Shown here: positions 23,674-31,296 of the stretch, in pieces | Numbering within the stretch: position 1 is the first letter of the stretch | Layout of the letters: each line of letters opens with the position of its first letter | Assembly: GCA_027490345.1 (NCBI GenBank) | Contig: JAIXYF010000409.1 | Coordinates: 1-35,753, forward strand | DNA: 35,753 bases | Direction: 5' to 3' | From: Novosphingobium sp. | Lineage (GTDB): Bacteria; Pseudomonadota; Alphaproteobacteria; Sphingomonadales; Sphingomonadaceae | Notes under the pieces: model-generated | The model's input: the letters and a program-made list of their open reading frames with translations, nothing else | Told to the model about the DNA's origin: nothing | Database searches by the model: none | Made by a program: the position numbers and the translations under genes

Positions 23674-25017
23674 TCAGCGCCCGCGAGCTACCAATGCTTG
23701 AGGCGCGGTCCGTGCCAGCGTCTGCAGAGCATAATACAGCTGGAAGTCGTCGATACCCTTGGCCTTGAGTTCTTCGGGGGTCATCTTGAAGCGCGGATCC
23801 TGCATCTTGTCGCGCTCAAGATCCTTGTCATCCTTGATCTCGTTCACAAGATGGCCCCGAAGATCGCTTTCACGATAAAATTTCTGCGCGCGCTTGCGCA
23901 GATCGGGGTCCGAAATCTGCGGAACGGCGATGTCTGGGTCGATCCCGCCCTCCTGCACCGAACGGCCCGATGGCGTATAGTACCGGGCCGTGGTCAGCTT
24001 GAGGGCCGTATCTCGCGTCAATGGCATCAAGGTCTGCACGCTGCCCTTGCCGAAGCTGCGCTGCCCCATCAGGATAGCGCGATGCTGATCCTGCAGCGCC
24101 CCGGCGACGATTTCCGACGCGGATGCAGAGCCCTCGTTAATCAGCACGACGAGTGGGACGCCCTTGGCGATGTCGCCCGGAGTCATAGTCTCGGCGTTGT
24201 AGGTCTCGTTATCCCGGGGATAGCGGCCACGCTGCGAGACAATTACCCCATGATCGAGGAACAGGTCGGAGAGTGCAACCGCCTGATCCAGCAGACCGCC
24301 CGGATTACCGCGCAGGTCCAGCACCAGACCTGAGACACGGCCACCGGTCTTGGTCTTGATCTGCCGGAATGCATCCAGCACCTCACTGCCGACATTGGCG
24401 CTGAAGCTGGAAACCGAGATCACCCCGACACTGCCTTCAACCTTCCAATCGACCGGCTTGAGTTCGATGATCTGGCGCGTGATCTTGACTTCGATGGGCT
24501 CGTCGCGGCCTGAGCGGAACAAGGTGAGGTTGATGGTTGTACCCGGCGGGCCGCGCATCTGATCGACCGCCTCATCAAGAGTGCCTCCGTAGATCAGCTT
24601 GCCGTTGATATGGGTGATAAAATCGCCCGCCTTGACCCCGGCCGTATCGGCCGGGCTGCCCTTGGTAGGCGCGATTACTTTGACCGCGCCATCATCCAGC
24701 GTTACCGAAAGACCGAGGCCGCCATACGATCCATCCGTCTGCGTGCGCAGATTCTCGAAATCACGCGCATCAAGATAGGAACTGTGCGGATCCAGCGCGG
24801 CCAGCATACCGTTGATCGCGCCCTTGATCAGCTTGTCGTCATCGACAGGCTCTACATAGCTTGTCTTGATCCGTTCATAGATCGCCATGAGCTTGCCGAA
24901 CTCGGGCCCGGATCGTGCGTCGACCGCCGCCAGGCCGGCTGTGGCTGCTGGAATGAGCGCAACCGCACTGACAAGCGCTGCGGCGCGAAACAGAGAAGCA
25001 AACTTGAACGACATCAT
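23674..25017 (-). CDS. ctpA: C-terminal processing protease, S41 family with PDZ domain
   Basis: A 447-residue exported serine protease that trims periplasmic or envelope proteins. It has a signal peptide (1-30), an N-terminal helical region, a PDZ domain (about 95-185; GGLGLSVTLDDGAVKVIAP), and the catalytic core with the Ser/Lys dyad S299 (INEGSASASEI) and K324 (RSFGKGSVQT). VLDLRGNPGGLLDQAV is another S41 signature. It starts with tandem ATG codons at 25017 and 25014 behind a weak AAAG. It is 92 bases after the EnvC-like gene and directly before dsbB, in the proA-to-coq7 run; the same envC-ctpA neighbourhood is common in alphaproteobacteria. Confidence 0.95.
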   Translation of the reverse strand: MMSFKFASLFRAAALVSAVALIPAATAGLAAVDARSGPEFGKLMAIYERIKTSYVEPVDDDKLIKGAINGMLAALDPHSSYLDARDFENLRTQTDGSYGGLGLSVTLDDGAVKVIAPTKGSPADTAGVKAGDFITHINGKLIYGGTLDEAVDQMRGPPGTTINLTLFRSGRDEPIEVKITRQIIELKPVDWKVEGSVGVISVSSFSANVGSEVLDAFRQIKTKTGGRVSGLVLDLRGNPGGLLDQAVALSDLFLDHGVIVSQRGRYPRDNETYNAETMTPGDIAKGVPLVVLINEGSASASEIVAGALQDQHRAILMGQRSFGKGSVQTLMPLTRDTALKLTTARYYTPSGRSVQEGGIDPDIAVPQISDPDLRKRAQKFYRESDLRGHLVNEIKDDKDLERDKMQDPRFKMTPEELKAKGIDDFQLYYALQTLARTAPQALVARGR

Positions 25018-25109
25018 CGTCTTTCGGCAGAGAGTGCAGAGCCTTGTGCTGCTTCTATAGGTCCGCTGCGATTAACGCCAGATGGGCTTGCGCCAAGCCA
25101 AAAGGGCAA

Positions 25110-26318
25110 TCATTTGCTGATCAGGGCGAGTGGATTGACCGGCTGGCCGTCCTTGCGCAGTTCCACCACGACCGTGGGTCTGCCCGGCCCGGCAAGGCCA
25201 AGCGGAGAACCCTGCACGAGGCGTGCCGCCACGGCGACGTCAAGGCGGCCAAGGTTGGTGATCAACGAAGTCCAGCCGCCATCATGGTCGATAATGACGA
25301 TTCGGCCATAGCCCCGGTAATCGCCTGCAAAGGACACCCGTCCGGCTGCAGGGGCGACGACTTGCGCGCCGGCTGCCGGAGCAAGCGTCACCCCGAGGGA
25401 TCTCCCATCCCCGGTTGCGTCGCCGAATCCGCTCACGATCCGGCCACCAACCGGCATGATCCAGGACAGCTCGTTGCCAGCCTTTCGCGAAGGCGGACTG
25501 GCATCGAGAACCAGCATGGAGCCCGGACGATCCTGTCGGGGCACAGGCCCGGGGAGCGCCGCCAACCGGCTGCGAAGACTACCATCCGCACGCAAGCGCT
25601 CCATCAGAACGGCAATATCGCGGGTCTCTTCGGCAAGGGCGAGCGCGCGATCCGCTTCGCGGCTCGCTATTCCCTGCGCACTGCGGGACGCGATCCGCTG
25701 CCTGCTTTCCAGCACGACCAACTTTTGACGTCGGAGAGTCAGCGCGTCTTCGCTTGCCTTGAGCTGAACGGCGGCGCGGCGCGCGCTGTCCTGCAGTTGG
25801 CGGCCGCGCACGATCTCCGAACGCAGACCAGCAGTCCGGCGCTGGACTTCTGGAAGCATGGTTTCAAGAACCGCTCGCAAATAGACCGTCTCGCGGACGG
25901 AATCCGCTCGCACCAGACTGAAGGCCAGTGGCCGCCGGGACATCAGTTGCAAAGCAGCGGTCAGGCGCACAACGGGTTCCTGCCGGGCAGCGATCCGCAA
26001 TCGCAGGGCGGCCCGCTGCCGGTCAATCTCACGAATCCGGGCTTGCGCCAACGCAATCTCTGCCTCGGATTGCTGGATCCGCGCTGCGACTGCCGCGGCC
26101 TCGCTAGCCGTGCGATCGGCGGCCGCTGTCGCCCGCCGGGCCGCTTCTTCCAGAGCGTCGCCGCGCGCTCGTGCTTCCTTGAGCGAGCGTGTCGCTGCGC
26201 GCAGAGCGTCGCCGGCCTGGTCCGCGCTTTCAAATGGAGCTTCCTGGGCAAGCCCCTGCCATCCAGCTACGCAGGCCAGCGCCAAGGTCAAGGCAAGGAA
26301 TGCTTTGCGTGACGTCAC
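25110..26318 (-). CDS. EnvC-like murein hydrolase activator with degenerate LytM (M23) domain
   Basis: A 402-residue exported protein. A signal peptide (about 1-25) is followed by a long coiled coil (about 30-260) and a C-terminal LytM fold (about 285-402). The zinc-binding residues of active M23 peptidases are lost: the HxxxD motif is replaced by RSLGVTLA (306-313) and the HxH motif by TVVVELRKDG (382-391). This is what is expected of EnvC, which activates cell-division amidases instead of cutting peptidoglycan. GTG 26318 with AAGG 8 bases upstream is the start; it lies 4 bases after the rlmH stop. It precedes the ctpA-like gene. Confidence 0.92.
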   Translation of the reverse strand: MTSRKAFLALTLALACVAGWQGLAQEAPFESADQAGDALRAATRSLKEARARGDALEEAARRATAAADRTASEAAAVAARIQQSEAEIALAQARIREIDRQRAALRLRIAARQEPVVRLTAALQLMSRRPLAFSLVRADSVRETVYLRAVLETMLPEVQRRTAGLRSEIVRGRQLQDSARRAAVQLKASEDALTLRRQKLVVLESRQRIASRSAQGIASREADRALALAEETRDIAVLMERLRADGSLRSRLAALPGPVPRQDRPGSMLVLDASPPSRKAGNELSWIMPVGGRIVSGFGDATGDGRSLGVTLAPAAGAQVVAPAAGRVSFAGDYRGYGRIVIIDHDGGWTSLITNLGRLDVAVAARLVQGSPLGLAGPGRPTVVVELRKDGQPVNPLALISK

Positions 26319-26322
26319 GGCT

Positions 26323-26748
26323 TCACCCTTCCCGGTGATATGGGTGGCCAGACAAGATGCTGACCGCTCGCCACAGCTGCTCCGCTAGCATCGCACGGGC
26401 AAGCATGTGCGGCCAGGTAGCGGCGCCGAACGCGAGCAGAAGATCGGCCTCGCCCCGCAGTCCCGCATCATGGCCATCTGCAGCCCCGATGAGAAACCGG
26501 GTCTCGCGAACTCCCTCATCACGCCATTGGCCAAGTTGCGCTGCGAGAGCAGACGATGTCAGGTTCGCCCCGCGTTCATCGAGAGCAACCGTGCGGAATG
26601 GCCTTGCAGCAGGCGTTGGCACAATCCCGCCCCTGTCTGGCAGTTCGGTTACTCTGAAACCCCATGAAATCCGCCGCGCATAGCGTTCGACCAGTTCGGC
26701 TTCGGGCGAACGTCCAATTTTCCCGCGGGCGATCACGTGAAGCAGCAT
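26323..26748 (-). CDS. rlmH: 23S rRNA (pseudouridine1915-N3)-methyltransferase RlmH
   Basis: A 141-residue SPOUT-fold methyltransferase using S-adenosylmethionine to methylate pseudouridine 1915 in helix 69 of 23S rRNA. Family markers are ALDERG (55-60), FLIGAADG (85-92, the SAM-binding knot; usually GGADG, here GAADG), PHMLAR (113-118) and HPYHR (135-139). It lies between rsfS and the envC-like gene, as in many alphaproteobacteria. A palindromic repeat element starts 10 bases upstream of its ATG. Confidence 0.97.
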   Translation of the reverse strand: MLLHVIARGKIGRSPEAELVERYARRISWGFRVTELPDRGGIVPTPAARPFRTVALDERGANLTSSALAAQLGQWRDEGVRETRFLIGAADGHDAGLRGEADLLLAFGAATWPHMLARAMLAEQLWRAVSILSGHPYHREG

Positions 26749-26757
26749 GGTTGCGCC

Positions 26758-26827
26758 CTAGAGCGTTTGCGCAGCCGGTGGAATCACCTGCTGGCTCAAG
26801 AAACATGATAGTCCAAAGCGCTAGAGC
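26758..26827. repeat. 70-base dispersed-type palindromic repeat between rsfS and rlmH
   Basis: The element is bounded by two direct copies of CTAGAGC (26758-26764 and 26821-26827). It contains a near-perfect dyad, CAGCCGGTG-GAAT-CACCTGCTG (26772-26793, one mismatched pair). The core GGTGGAATCACC, with flanking AGAGCGTTT, matches from memory a repeat family scattered in intergenic regions of many alphaproteobacteria. Only one copy is visible in this window. Confidence 0.6.
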
Positions 26828-26927
26828 AGCCGAGCCGATGCGTTTGGATAGAACACTTCTCTTACCCAGAACTGCGGCGAAGGCCGGAATCTATGTATTT
26901 CCCTGCGGGCAAGGCGAAGCGGCGACG

Positions 26928-27368
26928 TCAGGCTGCGCCCTGATCGCCGAACGCCCACATGCGCTCGAGATTGTAGAAGCTGCGAACTTCCGGACGGAAC
27001 ACGTGGATGACGACATCACCGGCATCGATCAGGACCCAATCAGCTGCCGGCAGCCCTTCGATCCGGACATGGCCGAAGCCGCCATGCTTGATCCGCTCAG
27101 CGAGCTTCTGGGCCATTGTCGCAACCTGCCTTGTCGAGCGGCCCGACGCGATCACCATGTGGTCGGATACTGAGCTCTTGCCCTCCAGCGGGATCGTGAC
27201 GACGTCCTGCGCTTGATCATCGTCGAGCGAGCGCAGCACCAGATCTAGAAGAGAACCTGACGCAGCCATCGGCGACGGGGATGAAGAACTCGGGGCAGAG
27301 CTCTGGGTGGTGCCGGTATCCACCGGCGAAAGGTGTACGCTTGTCATGAGGTTGACGATGGTCTCCAT
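26928..27368 (-). CDS. rsfS: Ribosome silencing factor RsfS (Iojap family)
   Basis: A protein of up to 146 residues that binds ribosomal protein uL14 (L14) and blocks subunit joining during starvation. The conserved core starts at about residue 40 (LLDLVLRSLDDDQAQDVVTI), continues with SDHMVIASGRSTRQV, and ends in DWVLIDAGDVVIHVFRPEV plus RSFYNLERMW. The first 34 residues are Ser/Thr/Pro-rich and unlike the family, so the true start may be ATG 27269 (MAASGSLL) rather than ATG 27368; neither has a good Shine-Dalgarno. It lies 43 bases after nadD, its usual partner. Confidence 0.95.
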   Translation of the reverse strand: METIVNLMTSVHLSPVDTGTTQSSAPSSSSPSPMAASGSLLDLVLRSLDDDQAQDVVTIPLEGKSSVSDHMVIASGRSTRQVATMAQKLAERIKHGGFGHVRIEGLPAADWVLIDAGDVVIHVFRPEVRSFYNLERMWAFGDQGAA

Positions 27369-27411
27369 GGCTGACGGTTGATTGACCTGGGTTTTGACGA
27401 CACCAATCTGC

Positions 27412-28104
27412 TCACCGCTTACCAGCTTTTGGCTCAGACCTGATAGGCCGATGCGTCAGCATGTCGCGGTAATGGGTGCGTGCATAGCGGCTATACCAAT
27501 CCGGATCGGCAGCACGGATATCCGTAGCCGAGCGTGTATCGGGGTCGAAGCGCAGTATGACCAGCGCTGGGGCGCTCCGCTTGGCGCCAACAAGGTTCTG
27601 GCTGTTCCGCAGGCGCCACCGGCGCAGCCAGGCCATGGCGGGGCTCGTCATAGCGGCTGCATCATATCCCGGACGGGCGACAACGGCAATCGGCATCTCA
27701 AGCGCAATGCTGCGCCACCCCCGCCAACGGTGGAATTGGGCCAGATTGTCGGCTCCCATGAGCCAGACAAAGCGCCGACGCGGATAACGGCGCTTGATGC
27801 GGCGAAGCGTATCGAGGGTGTAGCGCGTTCCAAAGTCAGCCTCGATGGTGGTCACCCGGATGGGAGCGCGGCGAGCCATGTACATGGCCGATGCATAGCG
27901 CAGAGGCAGAGGCGCCATGTCGTCAACAGGCTTGAGGACATTGCCAGGAGAAACCAGCCACCAGACCTCGTTAAAGCCAATCGCCTGATGCGCAAAGAGA
28001 CTGATCCGGCGATGCGCTCCGTGCGCCGGGTTGAAACTGCCGCCAAGCAGACCGGTAAGAACGGGTTTCAGGGTCGGACCTGCCCCGTTCCGAGAACCAG
28101 CCAC
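27412..28104 (-). CDS. nadD: Nicotinate-nucleotide adenylyltransferase NadD
   Basis: A 230-residue enzyme forming nicotinic acid adenine dinucleotide from ATP and nicotinate mononucleotide in NAD synthesis. The nucleotidyl-transferase motif GGSFNPAHGAHRRI (21-34) contains the HxxH pair, with A in place of the second proline; WLMGADNLAQFHRW and SATDIRA (the ISSTxIR equivalent) follow. The start is taken as GTG 28104, inside the last 37 bases of proA, because no later in-frame start precedes the HxxH motif. It is translated between proA and rsfS, an order often kept in alphaproteobacteria. Confidence 0.95.
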   Translation of the reverse strand: MAGSRNGAGPTLKPVLTGLLGGSFNPAHGAHRRISLFAHQAIGFNEVWWLVSPGNVLKPVDDMAPLPLRYASAMYMARRAPIRVTTIEADFGTRYTLDTLRRIKRRYPRRRFVWLMGADNLAQFHRWRGWRSIALEMPIAVVARPGYDAAAMTSPAMAWLRRWRLRNSQNLVGAKRSAPALVILRFDPDTRSATDIRAADPDWYSRYARTHYRDMLTHRPIRSEPKAGKR

Positions 28105-29363
28105 TTGTAGGTGGTCAAGCCTTCGAGCGCGACCGGCCCGCGCGCATGGAGCCGCCCGGTTGCAATGCCGATTTCAGCGCCCAGCCCGAACTCGCCCCCA
28201 TCGGCAAACTGGCTGGAGGCATTATGCATCACGATTGCGCTATCAACTTCGGAAAGGAAGCGCGCTGCAGTCTCCGCATCCTCGGTCACGATTGCATCCG
28301 TATGGCCCGAGGCATGCCTCGCAATATGCGACAGCGCATCGTTGAGACCATCCACGACCGCGACCGACAGCACCGCATCAAGATATTCCGTATCCCAATC
28401 CGTAGCTTCGGCTGGTGCAATGCGGGAATCGATCGCGCAGGCACGGGCATCGCCGCGCAATGCGCAGCCCGCAGCGATCAGCGGCTCTACCAGCCCATGG
28501 GGATCGGGAAAACGCGCGTCTACCAGCAGAGTTTCCATTGCACCGCAGATGCCGGTGCGCCGCATTTTGGCGTTCAGGGCGATATCCCTTGCCATCCCGG
28601 GCTCCGCAGCCCGGTCGATAAACGTATGGTTGATTCCATCCCGCTGGGCAAGGACCGGGACACGCGCATCGGCCTGAACCCGCGCGACAAGGCTTTTGCC
28701 GCCGCGTGGGACAATCATGTCGATCAGACCGCTTGCCGCAAGCATCGCACCAACCACTGCCCGGTCTTGCGTGGGTACAAGCTGGATGGCAGTTGCAGGG
28801 GCACCGCCTGCCACCAGCCCTTCGGCCAATGCAGCATGAATTGCCTTGTTCGACCGCGCCGCTTCGCTGCCGCCTCGCAGCAGCGCTGCGTTACCAGACC
28901 GCATACACAGCGCCGCGGCGTCTGCCGTCACGTTTGGGCGGCTCTCATAAATAATGCCGATCAAGCCAATGGGAACACGCACGCGGCGCAGGATTATGCC
29001 ATTGGGCCGCATGGTCTCGTCGATGATCTGGCCAACCGGATCATCCAGCGCAGCCACTTGCTCCACCGCAAGGGCCATTGCCTCGATACGGGCGGGATCC
29101 AGCTTCAAGCGGTCAATCATCGCGGCCGAAAGCCCCGCCGCTGTGCCGTCGGCGATGTCCTGCGCATTGGCTGCCAGAATTTCAGGTGCAAAACGGCGCA
29201 GTGCATCGGCACCCAGGCGCAACGCTGCGCCGCGCGCCGCCGATGGCATCTTCGCCAACCCGCGTTGAGCGACGCGGCCCTCGCGAGCGAGGCGTTCAAG
29301 CAAGGCTGCCGCATCAGCAGTGGCCACCGCCGAAGCGGAGGTTGAAGAAATGAGCGCATTCAT
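28068..29363 (-). CDS. proA: Glutamate-5-semialdehyde dehydrogenase (gamma-glutamyl phosphate reductase)
   Basis: A 431-residue NADPH enzyme, second step of proline synthesis, reducing gamma-glutamyl phosphate to the semialdehyde. Catalytic C273 is in RRTGICGAMETLL; GIIYESRPNVTADAAALCMRS and GGKSLVARVQ are family signatures, and TTYKWLVLGTGQVRP ends the protein. It is the first gene of the minus-strand run, so the promoter should lie just beyond 29363. Its 3' end overlaps nadD by 37 bases. No proB is visible in the window. Confidence 0.97.
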   Translation of the reverse strand: MNALISSTSASAVATADAAALLERLAREGRVAQRGLAKMPSAARGAALRLGADALRRFAPEILAANAQDIADGTAAGLSAAMIDRLKLDPARIEAMALAVEQVAALDDPVGQIIDETMRPNGIILRRVRVPIGLIGIIYESRPNVTADAAALCMRSGNAALLRGGSEAARSNKAIHAALAEGLVAGGAPATAIQLVPTQDRAVVGAMLAASGLIDMIVPRGGKSLVARVQADARVPVLAQRDGINHTFIDRAAEPGMARDIALNAKMRRTGICGAMETLLVDARFPDPHGLVEPLIAAGCALRGDARACAIDSRIAPAEATDWDTEYLDAVLSVAVVDGLNDALSHIARHASGHTDAIVTEDAETAARFLSEVDSAIVMHNASSQFADGGEFGLGAEIGIATGRLHARGPVALEGLTTYKWLVLGTGQVRP

Positions 29364-29759
29364 GACGCGCCCTTATCACCCCGCACTGCCGCTGTCAGCC
29401 TGAATGGGTTTGCGGCCGCTTCGTCTGCTGGCGAATCGTCAGAGAGCAGATGACAAAACGCGAGAACCCGACGATTCGCTAGGGGAGCACGTGACGAAGA
29501 TGACATCCGTGAAGCGGTTCGTCGCCGGACTCGCACGTCTCATCCTGCAGACCACCCTGAAGATTCGACCATTACGTAGGGTGAGACTAGGCGGCTGGCT
29601 CGCGCGGAACAAACGGCACCGCGAGCCACGGGGGTTGCCATTTTTCCAGTTCGATCTCGGTCCAAGGCGAGCCCGCCAAAGCATGGCGGGCGTCCGCCCA
29701 AGCGCCTGCATGCAATTGCGGCACGGGCGCGCAGCTGGTTCCCGGATCGCGAGTTTTTT
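29364..29759 (+). other. Region between proA and the M23 peptidase, partly coding
   Basis: 396 bases. 29364-29427 should hold the proA promoter, but I see no convincing elements. 29428-29482 is a long inverted repeat with two GANTC sites. A third GANTC is at 29562-29566. From 29580 the frame of the downstream peptidase is open to its first ATG, and the last part encodes residues that fit the family (RSWFPDREFF just before the ATG). A 138-residue plus-strand frame (29404-29820) has no protein-like features and was not called. Confidence 0.6.
29428..29482. repeat. 13-base inverted repeat carrying two GANTC sites
   Basis: CTGGCGAATCGTC (29428-29440) and GACGATTCGCTAG (29470-29482) pair over 13 positions with one G-T, separated by 29 bases. 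Each arm contains a GANTC (GAATC 29433-29437; GATTC 29473-29477), the recognition site of the CcrM-type methylase of alphaproteobacteria. It lies between the divergent proA and M23 peptidase genes. Confidence 0.5.
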
Positions 29760-30863
29760 ATGCGCTCGAACGGCAACGTCCGCTTCATTCGCGTGTCTTC
29801 ACGCCTCCAGTTGCGAATAGCTGGCGGCATTGCTGCGGCAGTATTCATATGGGCGGGCATGATAGGATGGATGGTTATCAGCCAGGCCGTCGCTGGCTAC
29901 AACCAAGTCTCCCTGCTTGAACGCGAAGCCGCTGTGGCAACCGCTGAAAGCCGGGTTGCGCAATATCGTTCAGGCCTCGGCGCGGTTGCAGATGATCTGG
30001 CCAAGCGGCAGGATTTCATCGAGAAAAGCGTGCAAGGCATGGTCGGACCACTGCCGAGCGCGCTGCCATCAGGCTCGGTTTCCGATAGTGCCGACGAGGC
30101 TGCCAAAACTGTCCGCAAAACTTCGATGTTGCTTCCAGAGGCTACGGGACTTGCACAGACCGAGGCGCGTCAACTGATGTTCATCGAAGCAGTGACGCGA
30201 TATGCCGATGCGCGTTCTGCGCGGGCCATGACCGCTATACGCAAACTCGGCCTAAACCCGGCTCTCGTTGCGACTTCGGACCGTTCGGCGATGGGCGGGC
30301 CACTTATTCCTTTGGCAACAGGGTCAGGCGCCACCATCGATCCGCGGTTTGCCCGGTTCGGAGCCAGCCTTGAACGCATGAATGCTTTGGAGCAGGCCCT
30401 CGTGCGTATCCCCAATACGCTACCAGCAAGTCTCGATACCATATCGAGCGGCTTTGGATACCGCGTCGATCCTTTCACCGGAGGCGGCGCCTTTCATGCC
30501 GGTCTGGATTTCCGCGGCCCGATCGGTGCGCCTATCCGCGCGGCCGCTGCAGGAACCATCAGCTTCACGGGCGTAAAGCAGGGATACGGCAACTGCGTCG
30601 AGATCAGCCACGGCAATGGTTTGCTGACCCGTTATGCTCACATGTCGCGAATCGAAGCTCGAATCGGCCAGGGCATTGGCCCAGGCCATGTGATCGGTTC
30701 AATCGGCAATAGCGGCCGGTCAACCGGCCCGCATTTGCATTTTGAGGTGAGGATCGCTGACCGTCCAGTCGATCCCCGCCCGTTTCTGGAGGCGATGCCA
30801 CATGTTTTCCAAGAAACCCGCGCCGGGAGCGGACCTGTCCGCTCGGGCAGCAGGCCAAACTAA
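29760..30863 (+). CDS. M23-family peptidoglycan endopeptidase (LytM), membrane anchored; true N-terminus probably upstream
   Basis: 367 residues from the first ATG. A transmembrane helix is at about 20-42, a periplasmic coiled coil at about 50-90 (LLEREAAVATAESRVAQYR), and a C-terminal LytM domain with intact zinc ligands: H246 and D250 (FHAGLDFRG) and the H325-L-H327 motif (GPHLHFEVR). It should cut peptide cross-links of peptidoglycan. Upstream of the ATG the same frame is open back to 29580 and encodes RSWFPDREFF, which resembles the conserved start of alphaproteobacterial relatives, yet it holds no ATG, GTG or TTG; CTG 29706 or ATT 29640 (GGGGG 5 bases upstream) are the only candidates short of a frameshift. 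The 3' end overlaps the bactofilin gene by 62 bases. Confidence 0.93.
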   Translation: MRSNGNVRFIRVSSRLQLRIAGGIAAAVFIWAGMIGWMVISQAVAGYNQVSLLEREAAVATAESRVAQYRSGLGAVADDLAKRQDFIEKSVQGMVGPLPSALPSGSVSDSADEAAKTVRKTSMLLPEATGLAQTEARQLMFIEAVTRYADARSARAMTAIRKLGLNPALVATSDRSAMGGPLIPLATGSGATIDPRFARFGASLERMNALEQALVRIPNTLPASLDTISSGFGYRVDPFTGGGAFHAGLDFRGPIGAPIRAAAAGTISFTGVKQGYGNCVEISHGNGLLTRYAHMSRIEARIGQGIGPGHVIGSIGNSGRSTGPHLHFEVRIADRPVDPRPFLEAMPHVFQETRAGSGPVRSGSRPN

Positions 30864-31224
30864 CCCGATGGCGAGCCCTACCTTCTCGGTTCTGGGAGCG
30901 GATCTTGCCATCAAGGGCGATATCTCTGCCAGTTCAGAACTCCATATCGATGGACGGGTAGAAGGCGATATCACTTGCGCTGCCCTGGTTCAGGGCGAAG
31001 CAAGCACGATCCATGGCGCCATTCGTGCTCAGACAGCCCGACTGGCAGGCACGGTACGCGGTGGGATCGAAGTCAAGCATCTCATCGTGCTCAACACGGC
31101 GAAGATCCACGGTGACATCAAGTATGAAGCGCTAACAATCGAACAAGGTGCCCATATCAATGGCCACCTCAACCATGGCCTCGATCCTGTTGACCCGGAA
31201 ACCACACTCACGCTGGGAAGTTAA
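30802..31224 (+). CDS. Bactofilin (polymer-forming cytoskeletal protein)
   Basis: A 140-residue protein with the bactofilin beta-helix core (about 28-125): FSVLGADLAIKGDISASSEL, HIDGRVEGDI, then repeated G-D-I and G-x-I turns such as KIHGDIKYEALTIEQGAHING. The flanking N- and C-terminal tails are short and unstructured. Bactofilins self-assemble into filaments at the membrane and recruit peptidoglycan enzymes. GGAGG at 30788-30792, 9 bases before ATG 30802, supports the start, which lies inside the M23 peptidase gene. Pairing of M23 peptidase and bactofilin genes is a known arrangement for cell-shape control. Confidence 0.95.
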   Translation: MFSKKPAPGADLSARAAGQTNPMASPTFSVLGADLAIKGDISASSELHIDGRVEGDITCAALVQGEASTIHGAIRAQTARLAGTVRGGIEVKHLIVLNTAKIHGDIKYEALTIEQGAHINGHLNHGLDPVDPETTLTLGS

Positions 31225-31296
31225 ACAACACTCCCACCGTCAAGGCGAAAGCGCTGCCTGCTATCATTCTTGTCCGAAACAAGACCCGAGCAGAAC

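Noticed and set aside
25044..26312. 422-residue plus-strand frame opposite the EnvC-like gene
   Set aside because: Antisense shadow; the minus-strand frame has signal peptide, coiled coil and LytM fold.
28146..29345. 399-residue plus-strand frame opposite proA
   Set aside because: Antisense shadow of a confidently identified gene.
29404..29820. 138-residue plus-strand frame between proA and the M23 peptidase
   Set aside because: Basic, low-complexity composition, overlaps the peptidase in another frame, no ribosome-binding site.
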